A stretch of DNA of 64,000 nucleotides, taken from Vicia villosa. Its lineage: Eukaryota; Streptophyta; Magnoliopsida; Fabales; Fabaceae. Under the pieces are notes generated by a model. That model was not told the origin of the DNA. It worked only from the letters and a program-made list of their open reading frames with translations, and did no database searches. The DNA lies in NCBI RefSeq assembly GCF_029867415.1, contig NC_081183.1, positions 39,638,655 to 39,702,654 of the forward strand, written 5' to 3'. A program made the position numbers and the translations under genes. Of the stretch, positions 11,117-21,625 are shown one piece after another; within the stretch, counting starts at the first letter, position 1; each line of letters starts with the position of its first letter.

Positions 11117-12660
11117 TGTGAATACAAGATTACACTCAAAGATGTTTTTGATTTATGGCAAACTCAAATAAGCATTCAAACAACAAGGCGGAAGCAGAAA
11201 ACTCAAAGAAAAGCAAGTATTGATCACTCATGATAGTACAGGTTGATCTATTATACTTATAGGTCGACTCAACACAAGCAGATCAAGAAGAATGCAGAAA
11301 ACCAGCAGTTAGGTCGACCTACTGTCAACCCAGGTCGACCTAAAATGGAGAAAAATCCATATACTTCTGCTAGGTCGACTCACACATCATCTAGGTCGAC
11401 CTAAATTGATGAAATTTACATACCAGTCTGCTAGGTCGACCTACACAACAACTAGGTCGACCTAATCTGAGAAAATGTCCCCAGAATGCATTTGAAGAGG
11501 ATTCTGGTCGACCTACTCCTTAAACAGGTCGACCTAACTGGGAGCAAAATTCTGCAAGCTCTGCTAGGTCGCCCTAAGCACTACAAGAGGTCGACCTAAC
11601 TGATCAAGAATGCCAAAAATTCTGTTTCTCTCATCTCCAACTGTTAAGCTATCATATATATTGTCCAAGGTTCATTATTCAAAAAAAACACCAAAGACTG
11701 AAAGATACACAGAGGCTTCTCATCTTCGTTCTTCGTCATCTCCAACACAATTACACATAATCATTCTTGCGTTGAGGGTTAGTGATCGAGTTCGATAACG
11801 TCCATGGAACGGAATTGAAGATTCCTAGTGGGTGAAGATTTGTGGGGTTTTTGGTGAATAAAATCTGCGGGTTTTGTCCATCCAAGATAGGTATTTCTTG
11901 GGGGTTTTTATCAAGAGGTTTCATCGAGGATCCGGCTGAGTGTGAAGATTGAAGAACAAGGGTTCGAGGGAATTGAAGACACTGCAGAAAGGGATCAAAG
12001 TGAAGCTCTTGGATAACCTTGATCTGACTCAAGATTAAGGGGGAAGAAGATTCAAAGGATCGACATAATTGGTTTATGGTTTATCGCTTTGTTATCTTCT
12101 TTGTATATACTACTTTCAACATTAATGAAAGATTACCCAATTTCAGTTTGGAATTGGGGGCAGACGTAGTCGTAGCGAGGACGATCGACGAACTGCCTAA
12201 ACAAATATCGTGTTCTTGTCGCTTTTACTTTTTCATTTACGTTCTGTTCATATTTGGTTATAATAGCAAATTGATCAACGATTCGAGTGTTAAGATTGTG
12301 AATTAAGAACTTATATAAACATCACAATCCATCACATATTGAATCACCGTCAATTTGATCATTATCACCAAGTGTTTGTATATTTGTTTCTATCACTCTT
12401 ACTGCTTTGCAAACATTGTCCATCATACAAGAAGTTAATCTGATTTTCAATAAGAGCAACGCTTTGATTCTGCAACGTATACTCTTATCACTTACCTCAA
12501 GTTTTTGACTGGTTTTAAACACATATACAATCGTTTCAATAGTGGTTCGGAATAGACGCGAGTCGATTCAGAATCACTTCCGCTGAAAAGTCGTTTAACT
12601 CCGTAAAACTGTGAACGATCTATTCACCGCCCCTCCAGATCCTAAGGCCAGCGTCTAACA
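11117..12660 (+). repeat. 3' LTR of the inner copia element
   Basis: Near-identical to 5374-6918 (about ten substitutions and one small indel by eye) and followed by the TAATA duplication. One GTCGAC core is mutated, near 11571. Confidence 0.9.
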
Positions 12661-12665
12661 TAATA

Positions 12666-13139
12666 GATGTGAATCTGAATATATATAATTGGGTGAACGG
12701 TATATTATGATGCTTGTTGCTTATGAATTGCATAATATTTACTAATTGAGAATGAGACTCACCCTTACATGTTGTCATTTTCAGATTGAGGAGTAGCGGC
12801 ATTAGTGCTTGGTGAGGATGACTCGTAGAGTTTATCCGTTTATGTTGGGTCGTGTCGGTCATGCTCTGATCTGTAACACTGGGGAACGATAGTTGTAGAA
12901 GTTTTTATGAACTTATCCATTTTATTTGATGTTGAAATATGATTCCATTTGGTTGTATTTGATGATGTTTAGTATTCCGCTGTGATAAACATGATTATGT
13001 TTTGGTGAACCGTTTCCTGATGAAGCATGACTTTGACCTTAGTTGATTTATTTATTTTAAATAATTGTGGCACCCTTGTGCATATGTTTTTACTCTGATT
13101 AATTATTAAAATTGCCGCGGGGTTTAGAAGGGTGTTACA
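12666..13139 (+). repeat. 5' LTR of the chromovirus, second segment
   Basis: Continues the chromovirus LTR after the copia insertion and ends GGGTGTTACA at 13139, matching 25551-26024. Confidence 0.88.
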
Positions 13140-13143
13140 ATAG

Positions 13144-13155
13144 TGGTATCAGAGC
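13144..13155 (+). other. Primer binding site of the chromovirus
   Basis: TGGTATCAGAGC four bases after the LTR, complementary to the 3' end of initiator tRNA-Met. Confidence 0.9.
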
Positions 13156-13275
13156 ATAGTCGGTCGTTTGAGTCAGAGTCTTAGTGTCAGTTAATCCCTC
13201 GTATGCGAATAGTGTAAGGTTGACACTATCGATACATCTTGTTCTAATGAATATTGTTTTATATTTAGCAGAACA

Positions 13276-13613
13276 ATGGCGGGAAGAGGAGGAAGAAATG
13301 ACGATGCAATTGCTGAGGCTCTGGGCATGATTGCTGGTGTACTGGGAGGGAATGTCAATGGAGCTGGTATTGGTGCTGACAGGCAGCTGAACAGTTTCCA
13401 GCGGAACAATCCTCCGTTGTTCAAGGGCACACATGATCCTGAAGGTGCTCAGAAATGGCTTAAGGAGATCGAGAGGATTTTCAGAGTCATCGATTGTGCT
13501 GAGAACCTGAAAGTGAGGTATGGTACTCATATGTTGTCCGAAGAAGCTGATGACTGGTGGATGGCTACCAGGGCTGAATTGGATGCTGATGGTGTAGCTA
13601 TCTCCTGGGCTGT
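13276..13613 (+). pseudogene. gag: Chromovirus gag, N-terminal part (cut by an insertion)
   Basis: The frame starts with an ATG at 13276 and encodes the chromovirus capsid start: RNNPPLFKGTHDPEGAQKWLKEIERIF and the LSEEADDWW block. At 13614 an Athila/Diaspora-like LTR interrupts it. The frame resumes after the target duplication at 20155 in the same codon phase, so apart from this insertion gag was intact. This means insertion happened while the host element still had an open gag. Confidence 0.88.
13609..13613. repeat. Target-site duplication GCTGT (left copy)
   Basis: GCTGT at 13609-13613 and 20150-20154 flanks the element in the gag gene. Confidence 0.9.
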
Positions 13614-14983
13614 TGATCGGAAAAATAGCAAGTGTACTATTTTTGCCTATGTAGTAGTAATGGGAAAATCCCAAGTATCGAATCTCAAGGACTGCTTGAC
13701 GATATAGAGTTTTATCAGTGTTTCAATTAAACAAAAGTTCAAAAGGTTGTTTTGATTGGTTTTGCAAATAAAGTAAATAAACAGAATAATAGAACGATGA
13801 ACAGAGATGAGTAGATTGCTAGGGACGGTGAATGATTCTTCATGCAATGAATTTTCTATCTCAATACAATAACATGCTTTTCATAGTTAATTATCGGTTC
13901 TTTAGAGTATCTAATCCTAAGGCCTTAGTGAAAAGATCTTTGACCTCACAACCTAATTACTATGTCCATAGATAATTACGGTTATGATCAAGCATTCCAA
14001 TAACAAGAAATTCCGGTTACAATATGATATCCCTAGTCCTAGGTGATATAGATATTATATGTTCTTAATCATGTCCACAAATAATATGCCGTCCAGCTAC
14101 ACTATTCATTCATATTCAGAATCCGTTTTTCCGACGGATAAAGCATTATTAACGGATGAAGAACAAATTAACAAATACGAAAAGTAAAATAGTTATTGCA
14201 TCAATTGAATAAATTCATCACAATCAGAATCAGGGTCACCCCCCTAGCAATGGGGGGTTTAGCTACTCATAAAAATAACAAAAAACATAGTTTTGATTGT
14301 AGACATTACAGATAAATGAAGGAATCAGATCTTCAATGGCTAAAGCTCATAGAATCCTTCACTCCTTGCATCAATCTTGAATTCTCCAGCCTCTCTAATG
14401 TATTTTCGCACTCAAAACTGTCCAACCCTTGTCCTAACGCGTTTTCCTCCTTTTATTCCAGCGTTTCTGGGCTTTTCAGACCAAAAGGCCCATGACAGTA
14501 AGTGCACACGCGTGTGGGGACGCGTTTGGGACAGTGGGACGCGTTTGGGCAGACGGGACGCGTGTGGGGACGCGTTTGGGCAGACAGACATTTTTCCTTT
14601 GTATTTCTTTCTCCTGGGACGCGTCCCAGAACGCGTCTGGGCCAGTGGGACGCGTGTGGGGACGCGTGTGGCATGCCTGAACAGTCAGGGACGCGTCTGG
14701 GGACGCGTTTGGGGCAACAGGACGCGTCCCGGGACGCGTCTGGGCAGCAGATGGCACTTTTTACTTCCAAACGCGTCTGGGAACGCATTTTGGCAGCTGA
14801 TTGCATTTTTCTTCTTATTTGCACTTTTTCGTCCCGGTTTCTCCCATTTCATTTACCTGAGCCTACAAACACTATAACACACAACCAAAGCATAAAATGA
14901 CGAATAATGAAATAAAACACTAAATAAAATAACTTAAAGATACTAAAAACAAAGGTAAAAATACGTGTGAAAACCACTGATCA
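13614..14983 (-). repeat. 3' LTR of the Diaspora-like element
   Basis: 1370 bases. The segment 14430-14790 is GC-rich and carries about fifteen ACGCGT palindromes. It is about 100 bases shorter than the other LTR because that one has an extra copy of a repeat unit. Confidence 0.88.
14500..14790. repeat. ACGCGT-rich tandem repeat in LTR
   Basis: Irregular tandem units of the type GGGACGCGTTTGGGCAG. The open frames across this stretch (repeated GRVWGRVW or TRPGTR) exist on both strands only because the repeat lacks stops; they are not genes. Confidence 0.85.
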
Positions 14984-16075
14984 AACTCCCCCAAACTTAA
15001 ACCGTTGCTTGACCTCAAGCGACAGTTACAAGAGTTAATGACCTTCAAGGCAAACTGGTATTCATACGTGAGATATCCGGTTGTATTGATCAAGAAACAT
15101 TTGGTCCGACATTCACATGACGCGACGAGTTTCTGCGACCACTTTAAACCTTAAGCTCCCCTTTCAAATACCTCTCCAACTATGTTTTGCACTTAAGTCT
15201 CTTTCCGATTTTTCTCCTCTTTCATTCGGACAATCACATTAAGGCACTGCATTTCTTATAATAATCATCACATGCATGAGACGGATCAAGGCTTTATATT
15301 TTCTTTTTCTGGCACCAAACGAGCAGCATTTGCTACTTTTCATTACCGATGAAATTTTCAAACTTTGCAGTTATATATTGTCCTTTTGGACGACGTTTGG
15401 GGATCAACCTCCTTTGGGCTGAATAACCGGGTGAGGGTTACCCAACTTAGCGAGCCGGTTGCCTTTTACCGCCTTTTCATCATCTGGTGCCAACTTATAT
15501 ATTTTTTCTCAACTAGTCATCATGCACGTGAATCTGACTTATGCCCGACTGTATCAATAAACTACTCGAGGAGTACTTCTCAGGATACAAGTACTATGGT
15601 GCAAATCTACACGTTGGACTCGTATTTCTTTTAGGGAACCAAGGGTGTTTAAATAAACCTCTTCTTGTCACATTATTCCGAACTTCCTGTCCTCAAACAA
15701 TCCTCCCTTCATCTCTATATACTCTTCCCGATCACTTTTTAAGATCAAAACTCTTCAAAAATAAAAATTTCGGTCAAAATTTGGGAAAAGTATGTTTTGT
15801 AGGTCTTACACATATTATAGCAGCAATATAAATTAAAATGCAAAGAGTAAAACCTCCCCCAAACTTGAACGAAACATTGACCTCAATGTTTTAGAACAAG
15901 CTCGAGAGAGGTGACTCACAGAGGGTAATGCACTCCATAGCTTCCACTTGAAATGCCCCTTTTATTTCCTGAAAATAAAACAAACAAACAGAGAAATTAA
16001 TTATTAAAACCGTGGGTTGCCTCCCACGAAGCGCTTCGTTTAACGTCGCATGGCTCGACGGTCCATTTCCCTTTA
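14984..16075 (-). other. 3' region and polypurine tract of the Diaspora-like element
   Basis: AAGTTTGGGGGAGTT on the minus strand at 14984-14998 is the polypurine tract, directly before the LTR. A second similar tract (AAGTTTGGGGGAGG) occurs at about 15855-15868. No RT, RNase H or integrase motif was found in any frame between the protease and the LTR. Confidence 0.7.
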
Positions 16076-16927
16076 TTATGGAGGGTATTTTCTATTCCAC
16101 ACCTGGTTGCTTTTCTCCTCCGCAACCAAAAACTCATGAAGATGAAAGGCATGGACAACTTTTCTCTTCAATTCACTTTTCACATTCTTCTCGACTTTTT
16201 TATTCTTTTTAGGACTTTTGATAGCTCCTTGAGTTGTTTCCACCCGAGAAGCTATGCTTGAAACTTTTTCTTGGAGATGTTTAGGGCTTTTGTATTCTCC
16301 CTCACTTTCGATCATACCAACAGAAGCTTGATCATGTACACCTTCACTTTGTTTCTTGACTTCTAGCATCTTTAAGGTTAATTCTTCATTAAAGGATTTC
16401 ACCGTCAGAGTCCCTTTCTCAATGTCAAAGTTGCAACGACTTGTCAACAAAAATGGTCTCCCAAGTAGGATAGGAGTTTCTTCATCTTCAGGAATGTCCA
16501 TGATGTGGAAGTCAACAGGGAATACAAACTTGTCAATCTCCACTAGTACGTCTTCAGCTATCCCATATGATTTCTTGATGGTGTGATTAGCGAACTTCAA
16601 CTTTGTCTCACTTTCACTTATCTTTCCCAATTCAAGCTTTTTAAAGATAGATAGTGGCATTAAACTCACACTAGAACCCGAATCAATGAGTACCTTTTTA
16701 AACATTCTGTTCTTGATGGTGCATGGTATCGCCGCCGCTCCAGGGTCTTTCTTCTTGATGGGGATCTTCCTTGCTGGAGAGACTATACTACACTTTTCTG
16801 TTGCAATTTCTGGTTCTCCCCCCATTGGCCTCTTTTTACCGATAACCTCCTTCATAAACTTCTTGTACAAAGGCATTTGCTCAAGTGCTTCAAAGAAAGG
16901 TAGATTAACCTCTAATTTTTTAAACAA
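16076..16927 (-). CDS. Aspartic protease domain, Athila type
   Basis: About 283 residues in the same frame as gag, separated only by a single TAA at 16952-16954. The retropepsin active site VLIDSGSSVSLMPLSIF is about 90 residues in, preceded by AIPCTIKNRMF. The flap and second half follow (PVDFHIMDIPEDEETPILLGRPFLLTSRC, the conserved ILGRPFL-type block). It would cleave the gag-pro precursor. In intact relatives the frame continues into RT; here it ends at 16076 with a lysine-rich tail. Confidence 0.85.
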   Translation of the reverse strand: MFKKLEVNLPFFEALEQMPLYKKFMKEVIGKKRPMGGEPEIATEKCSIVSPARKIPIKKKDPGAAAIPCTIKNRMFKKVLIDSGSSVSLMPLSIFKKLELGKISESETKLKFANHTIKKSYGIAEDVLVEIDKFVFPVDFHIMDIPEDEETPILLGRPFLLTSRCNFDIEKGTLTVKSFNEELTLKMLEVKKQSEGVHDQASVGMIESEGEYKSPKHLQEKVSSIASRVETTQGAIKSPKKNKKVEKNVKSELKRKVVHAFHLHEFLVAEEKSNQVWNRKYPP

Positions 16928-16951
16928 GGATGCAAACTTCTCAAAATCCTT

Positions 16952-18535
16952 TTATGTTGAATTCTTCTTTGTCACTCTAGAAGGAAAAGGAAGCTTGATT
17001 GCCGGTTTAGCATCTTTCTTATTTTTCTCTTCAAGTTGCTTAACCGGTGGTGTCACAATTTCAGGCTCTTTCACATTCTCTCTTATCTCCAAATCTACCT
17101 CAATCACCAAGGGATCATCTATTTCCTCTTTTTCTTTTTCCGGTTCTGCCACTTTTTTACTCCTTGTAGTAACAGCATTAATCTTCTCTTGATCTTTCGG
17201 ATTTTTAACAGTTGCGCTCGGAAAGTTACCTTGTGCCTGTAGAGTGAGATGTTGTGCTATTTGACCCACTTGAACTTCCAGATTTTTTATTGAAGCTGTG
17301 GTGTTCCTGTGGTTGTTTCTCGTTTCTTCTTGAAACTGAGAGCATTGTCCAACTAATCTTTCGATAGCTACTTCCCATTCCGCTTTCTGAGGGCCTTGTT
17401 GTTGTTGTTGATCTTTCCATGCGAAGTTGGGATGATTCTTCCACCCAGGATTATAGGTGTTAGAATAAGGATTATTTTGCCTCAAGAATTTGATTTCTTC
17501 AATTTGCTTGGGAGTCGCAACACAACAAACAGTTTGATGAGGACCATTGCAAATTTCACAGATTACATGTTGAGCTTGTTGCACTTGAGCGACTTGTTGA
17601 GTACCTATATTCATAGCCTTTAATCTCTTTTCTACCTCTGCAGCTATTGCATCTTCAACTCGGATTTTTGAGGTTTCCAGCTTGAGATCAATGATTCCTT
17701 CTGGTTTGCTAGCACACCTATCATACAGCTCCAAATGCTCATTTGCAGCTATTGCTTCAATGATTTTTGTGATGCCGGAGGCTGTTGTGAAATTTGTTGA
17801 GCCTCCAGCTGCTGTATCAATCAACTGCTTTGTTTTCATTCTGAGCCCATTGACAAATACTTGCATCTGTTCAGTCTTGTCCATATTATGAGTGGGACAT
17901 GCTACTAGAATTCTTTTGAATCTTTTGTAAGCATCTCCTAATGGCTCACCCTCCTTCTGCTTGAAGTTCAAAATATCATACCTCTTTCTTATAAATACCG
18001 AGGCGGGGAAATACTCATTTAAGAAAGCCTTTTCCATCTCTTCCCATGATGTGATACTGCCTGCTGGAAGAGAATAGAACCACTCTTCTTCTTCTTCGGC
18101 TAATGTGAACGGGAACATTCTCAGCTTCTTCGCTTCTTCTGTATGCCCTTCAATTTTTAAAGTGGTGCTCATGGTCAGAAATCTCTGTAGGTGCTTGTTT
18201 GCATCTTCATTACCCTTTCCGGTGAAAGGTTTTCTTTCCAGCTGATTTATTGTGCTCGGATGCAATTGAAAATTTGCCGCATTTACCGGTTGGTTGACAA
18301 TTGTGAGTCTTCCTCCCGGGTTGTTTGCAACACCGTAGTCACCAAGGAGCCTCTCAGGATGGGGAGGATTTTCACCCATGGTTTCTTCTTCACTTTCAGA
18401 CTCTGAATCTGAATGAACAGACACAATTTCCTCTTCAGGTTCCAGATTAGCCAACCGAGCTTGTCTACGCCTTGCGTGCAAAGTTCTTTCAATTTCTGCG
18501 TCAAAAAGAAATTCAGCTGAGGCCTTACCTCGCAT
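16952..18535 (-). CDS. gag: Gag protein, Athila/Diaspora type
   Basis: 527 residues from the ATG at 18535, 125 bases inside the primer site. The N terminus is acidic (LEPEEEIVSVHSDSESESEEE). The retrotransposon gag domain occupies the first half: FPFTLAEEEEEWFYSLPAGSITSWEEMEKAFLNEYFP followed by FKQKEGEPLGDAYKRFKRILVACP, the hallmark of Athila capsids. A Cys/His-box variant, CEICNGPHQTVCC, is near residue 340, and a Gln-rich coil follows. A single TAA then separates gag from the in-frame protease; it could be a mutated Gln codon or a readthrough stop, and I cannot tell which. Confidence 0.88.
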   Translation of the reverse strand: MRGKASAEFLFDAEIERTLHARRRQARLANLEPEEEIVSVHSDSESESEEETMGENPPHPERLLGDYGVANNPGGRLTIVNQPVNAANFQLHPSTINQLERKPFTGKGNEDANKHLQRFLTMSTTLKIEGHTEEAKKLRMFPFTLAEEEEEWFYSLPAGSITSWEEMEKAFLNEYFPASVFIRKRYDILNFKQKEGEPLGDAYKRFKRILVACPTHNMDKTEQMQVFVNGLRMKTKQLIDTAAGGSTNFTTASGITKIIEAIAANEHLELYDRCASKPEGIIDLKLETSKIRVEDAIAAEVEKRLKAMNIGTQQVAQVQQAQHVICEICNGPHQTVCCVATPKQIEEIKFLRQNNPYSNTYNPGWKNHPNFAWKDQQQQQGPQKAEWEVAIERLVGQCSQFQEETRNNHRNTTASIKNLEVQVGQIAQHLTLQAQGNFPSATVKNPKDQEKINAVTTRSKKVAEPEKEKEEIDDPLVIEVDLEIRENVKEPEIVTPPVKQLEEKNKKDAKPAIKLPFPSRVTKKNST

Positions 18536-18650
18536 ACACAGATTAGATAAATGTGAGAATTAGGAAAAATAAATAGTGTAGAAAATAAAATTTTAGTCGC
18601 AGAGCAACAAAATTCTAATTGAAATAAATCTAGAACTCTATAATCTTTGG

Positions 18651-18671
18651 CAGTCCCCGGCAACGGCGCCA
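18651..18671 (-). other. Primer binding site of the Diaspora-like element
   Basis: TGGCGCCGTTGCCGGGGA on the minus strand, six bases inside the LTR that ends at 18678. This is the Athila/Calypso-type primer site, reported as complementary to tRNA-Asp. Confidence 0.8.
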
Positions 18672-18677
18672 AAAACT

Positions 18678-20149
18678 TGATCGGAAAAATAGCTAGTGTA
18701 CTATTTTTGCCTATGTAGTAGTAATGGGAAAATCCCAAGTATCGAATCTCAAGGACTGCTTGACGATATAGAGTTTTATTAGTGTTTCAATTAAACAAAA
18801 GTTCAAAAGGTTGTTTTGATTGGTTTTGCAAATAAAGTAAATAACAGAATAATAGAACGATGAACAGAGATGAGTAGATTGCTAGGGACGGTGAATGATT
18901 CTTCATGCAACGAATTTTCTATCTCAATACAATAACATGCTTTTCATAGTTAATTATCGGTTCTTTAGAGTATCTAATCCTAAGGCCTTAGTGAAAAGAT
19001 CTTTGACCTCACAACCTAATTACTATGTCCATAGATAATTACGGTTATGATCAAGCATTCCAATAACAAGAAATTCCGGTTACAATATGATATCCCTAGT
19101 CCTAGGTGATATAGATATTATATGTTCTTAATCATGTCCACAAATAATATGCCGTCCAACTACACTATTCATTCATATTCAGAATCCGTTTTTCCGACGG
19201 ATAAAGCATTATTAACGGATGAAGAACAAATTAACAAATACGAAAAGTAAAATAGTTATTGCATCAATTGAATAAATTCATCACAATCAGAATCAGGGTC
19301 ACCCCCTAGCAATGGGGGGTTTAGCTACTCATAAAAATAACAAAAAACATAGTTTTGATTGTAGACATTACAGATAAATGAAGGAATCAGATCTTCAATG
19401 GCTAAAGCTCATAGAATCCTTCACTCCTTGCATTAATCTTGAATTCTCCAGCCTCTCTAATGTATTTTCGCACTCAAAACTGTCCAACCCTTGTCCTAAC
19501 GCGTTTTCCTCCTTTTATTCCAGCGTTTCTGGGCTTTTCAGACCAAAAGGCCCATGACAGTAAGTGCAAACGCGTGTGGGGACGCGTTTGGGACAGTGGG
19601 ACGCGTCCCGGGACGCGTTTGGGCAGACGGGACGCGTGTGGGGACGCGTTTGGGCAGACAGACATTTTTCCTTTGTATTTCTTTCTCCTAGGACGCGTCC
19701 CGGAACGCGTCTGGGCCAGTGGGACGCGTGTGGGGACGCGTTTGGGCAGACAGACATTTTTCCTTTGTATTTCTTTCTCCTGGGACGCGTCCCGGAACGC
19801 GTCTGGGCCAGTGGGACGCGTGTGGGGACGCGTGTGGCATGCCTGATCAGTCAGGGACGCGTCTGGGGATGCGTTTGGGGCAACAGGACGCGTCCCGGGA
19901 CGCGTCTGGGCAGCAGATGGCACTTTTTACTTCCAAACGCGTCTGGGAACGCATTTTGGCAGCTGATTGCATTTTTCTTCTTATTTGCACTTTTTCGTCC
20001 CGGTTTCTCCCATTTCATTTACCTGAGCCTACAAACACTATAACACACAACCAAAGCATAAAATGACGAATAATGAAATAAAACACTAAATAAAATAACT
20101 TAAAGATACTAAAAACAACGGTAAAAATACGTGTGAAAACCACTGATCA
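18678..20149 (-). repeat. 5' LTR of the Diaspora-like element
   Basis: 1472 bases, near-identical to 13614-14983 except for about 100 extra bases of the ACGCGT repeat at about 19660-19780. Confidence 0.88.
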
Positions 20150-20152
20150 GCT

Positions 20153-21625
20153 GTGTTCAAGAGAGAGTTTCTGAGGAGGTATTTTCCTGAAGACGTTCGA
20201 GGCAGGAAAGAGATTGAATTTTTGGAGCTGACTCAGGGTAATATGACGGTACCAGAGTATGCTTCGAAATTCGTCGAGTTGGCGAAGTACTACGTTCACT
20301 ACAACAATGACGAGGCTAGTGAATTCTCAAAGTGCATCAAGTTCGAGAATGGTCTTCGTGATGAGATCAAGCAAGGGATCAGGTACCAGAGGATTCGGCG
20401 ATTTGTCGATTTGGTGGACTGTTGTAGGATCTTCGAAGAGGATAACCTTAAGCTGAAGTCATCTCACTCTCGCGAGTTGGTTGACAAGAAAGGTAAGAAA
20501 CCTATGGATAGAGGTAAGCCATATGGTAGAGGGAATCCTAGAGCTGGGGATTGGAAGAGGCCTAGTGGGGGAGATTCTGGTGCTCCCGTTAGGTGCTACA
20601 ACTGTGGAGAGACTGGGCATAGAAGGAATGAGTGCAAGGGTGGAGAGAAGAAATGCTTCAAGTGTGGTAAGGCGGGCCATATTGCTTCAGATTGTAGGAT
20701 GAAGATTGTGACTTGCTACAATTGCGGCGAAGAGGGTCACATCAGTCCGCACTGCACTAAACCGAAGAAGGATCAGGTTGGTGGAAAAGTCTTCGCTTTG
20801 TCTGGGTCAGAGACTACTCCGGAAGATCGTCTGATTAAAGGTGTGTGTTTTATCCATGACACACCTTTAGTTGCTATTATAGATACTGGAGCGACTCATT
20901 CGTTCATTTCATTGGATTGTGCTAAACGATTGGGATTAGAAATATCTGTTATTCATGGAAGCATGGTTATTGACACTCCTGCGTCGGGTTCAATAACTAC
21001 TTCTTCTGCTTGTTTGAACTGTCCTGTTGACATATTTGGTAGAAAGTTTGGAATGGATTTAGTATGCCTTCCTCTTGAAGGACTTGACGTCATTTTAGGG
21101 ATGAACTGGTTGCAATTTAATCGAGTTCATATCAATTGTTTTATGAAGACGGTTATCTTTCCTGAAGAGGTTAGTGTTGAAGATTTGACTATGTCAGTCA
21201 AACAGATGAATTTGGCCATCAATGATGGAGCGGTGGTATTTATGTTGTGTTCTTCGATGGAAGTGAAAGGAGGCGATAGCACTGGTGAGCTACGAGTAGT
21301 GAATGAGTATTCGGAAGTGTTTCCAGAAGATGTTAGTGAGTTGTCACCTGAAAGAGAAGTGGAGTTTGCTATAGAATTGATTCCTGGAACTAGTCCTGTG
21401 TCGATGGCACCGTATCGCATGTCGGCATCGGAATTGGCTGAACTGAAGAAACAGTTAGAGGAATTTTTGGAGAAGAAGTTTATTCGTCCTAGTGTGTCAC
21501 CGTGGGGTGCGACGGTACTGTTGGTTAAGAAGAAAGAAGGTTCAATGAGGCTATGTGTTGATTATAGACAACTGAACAAAGTGACAATCAAAAATCGATA
21601 TCCTTTGCCGAGGCTGTGTGTTTAG
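20153..21625 (+). pseudogene. Chromovirus gag C-terminus, protease and RT start
   Basis: This continues gag after the insertion ([27 protein letters not shown] begins with the capsid C-terminal domain). Three CCHC knuckles follow: [28 protein letters not shown] and [14 protein letters not shown]. The retropepsin motif [11 protein letters not shown] is near residue 243, and the RT start reads [20 protein letters not shown] to [19 protein letters not shown]. At about 21614 a small deletion removes the residues expected between PLPR and the [12 protein letters not shown] block and shifts the frame, ending the ORF at 21625. Confidence 0.9.

Larger units (their letters stand above)
5374..12660 (+). 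mobile_element. Ty1/copia element lacking integrase, in the chromovirus LTR
   Basis: LTRs of 1545 and 1544 bases (TGTGAATACAAG to GCGTCTAACA) with TAATA duplications. Coding order is gag, protease, then a short linker, broken RT and RNase H, so it is Ty1/copia. The whole integrase is missing and the RT has several deletions. I noticed only about ten differences between the LTRs, so insertion is recent relative to its host. The long gag with coiled coil and two CCHC-like boxes fits the SIRE lineage; this is likely rather than certain. Confidence 0.88.
13614..20149 (-). mobile_element. Non-autonomous Athila/Diaspora-like Ty3/gypsy element (gag-pro only)
   Basis: LTRs read TGATCAGTGG to TTTTTCCGATCA on the minus strand. 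The PBS TGGCGCCGTTGCCGGGGA lies just inside the right-hand LTR and a G-rich PPT just inside the left-hand one. GCTGT duplications flank it. The 3.7 kb internal region encodes a gag and an aspartic protease of the Athila/Calypso type and then about 1.1 kb without coding sequence: RT, RNase H and integrase are absent. This matches the layout I recall for the soybean Diaspora family, which would rely on an autonomous Athila relative. Confidence 0.85.

Noticed and set aside
14377..14900. Overlapping long reading frames on both strands (repeats of GRVWGRVW or TRPGTR)
   Set aside because: They coincide with the stop-free ACGCGT repeat of an LTR and recur in the second LTR at 19439-20066.
16686..17192. 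A 168-codon plus-strand frame
   Set aside because: Antisense shadow of the Athila-type gag-pro genes.
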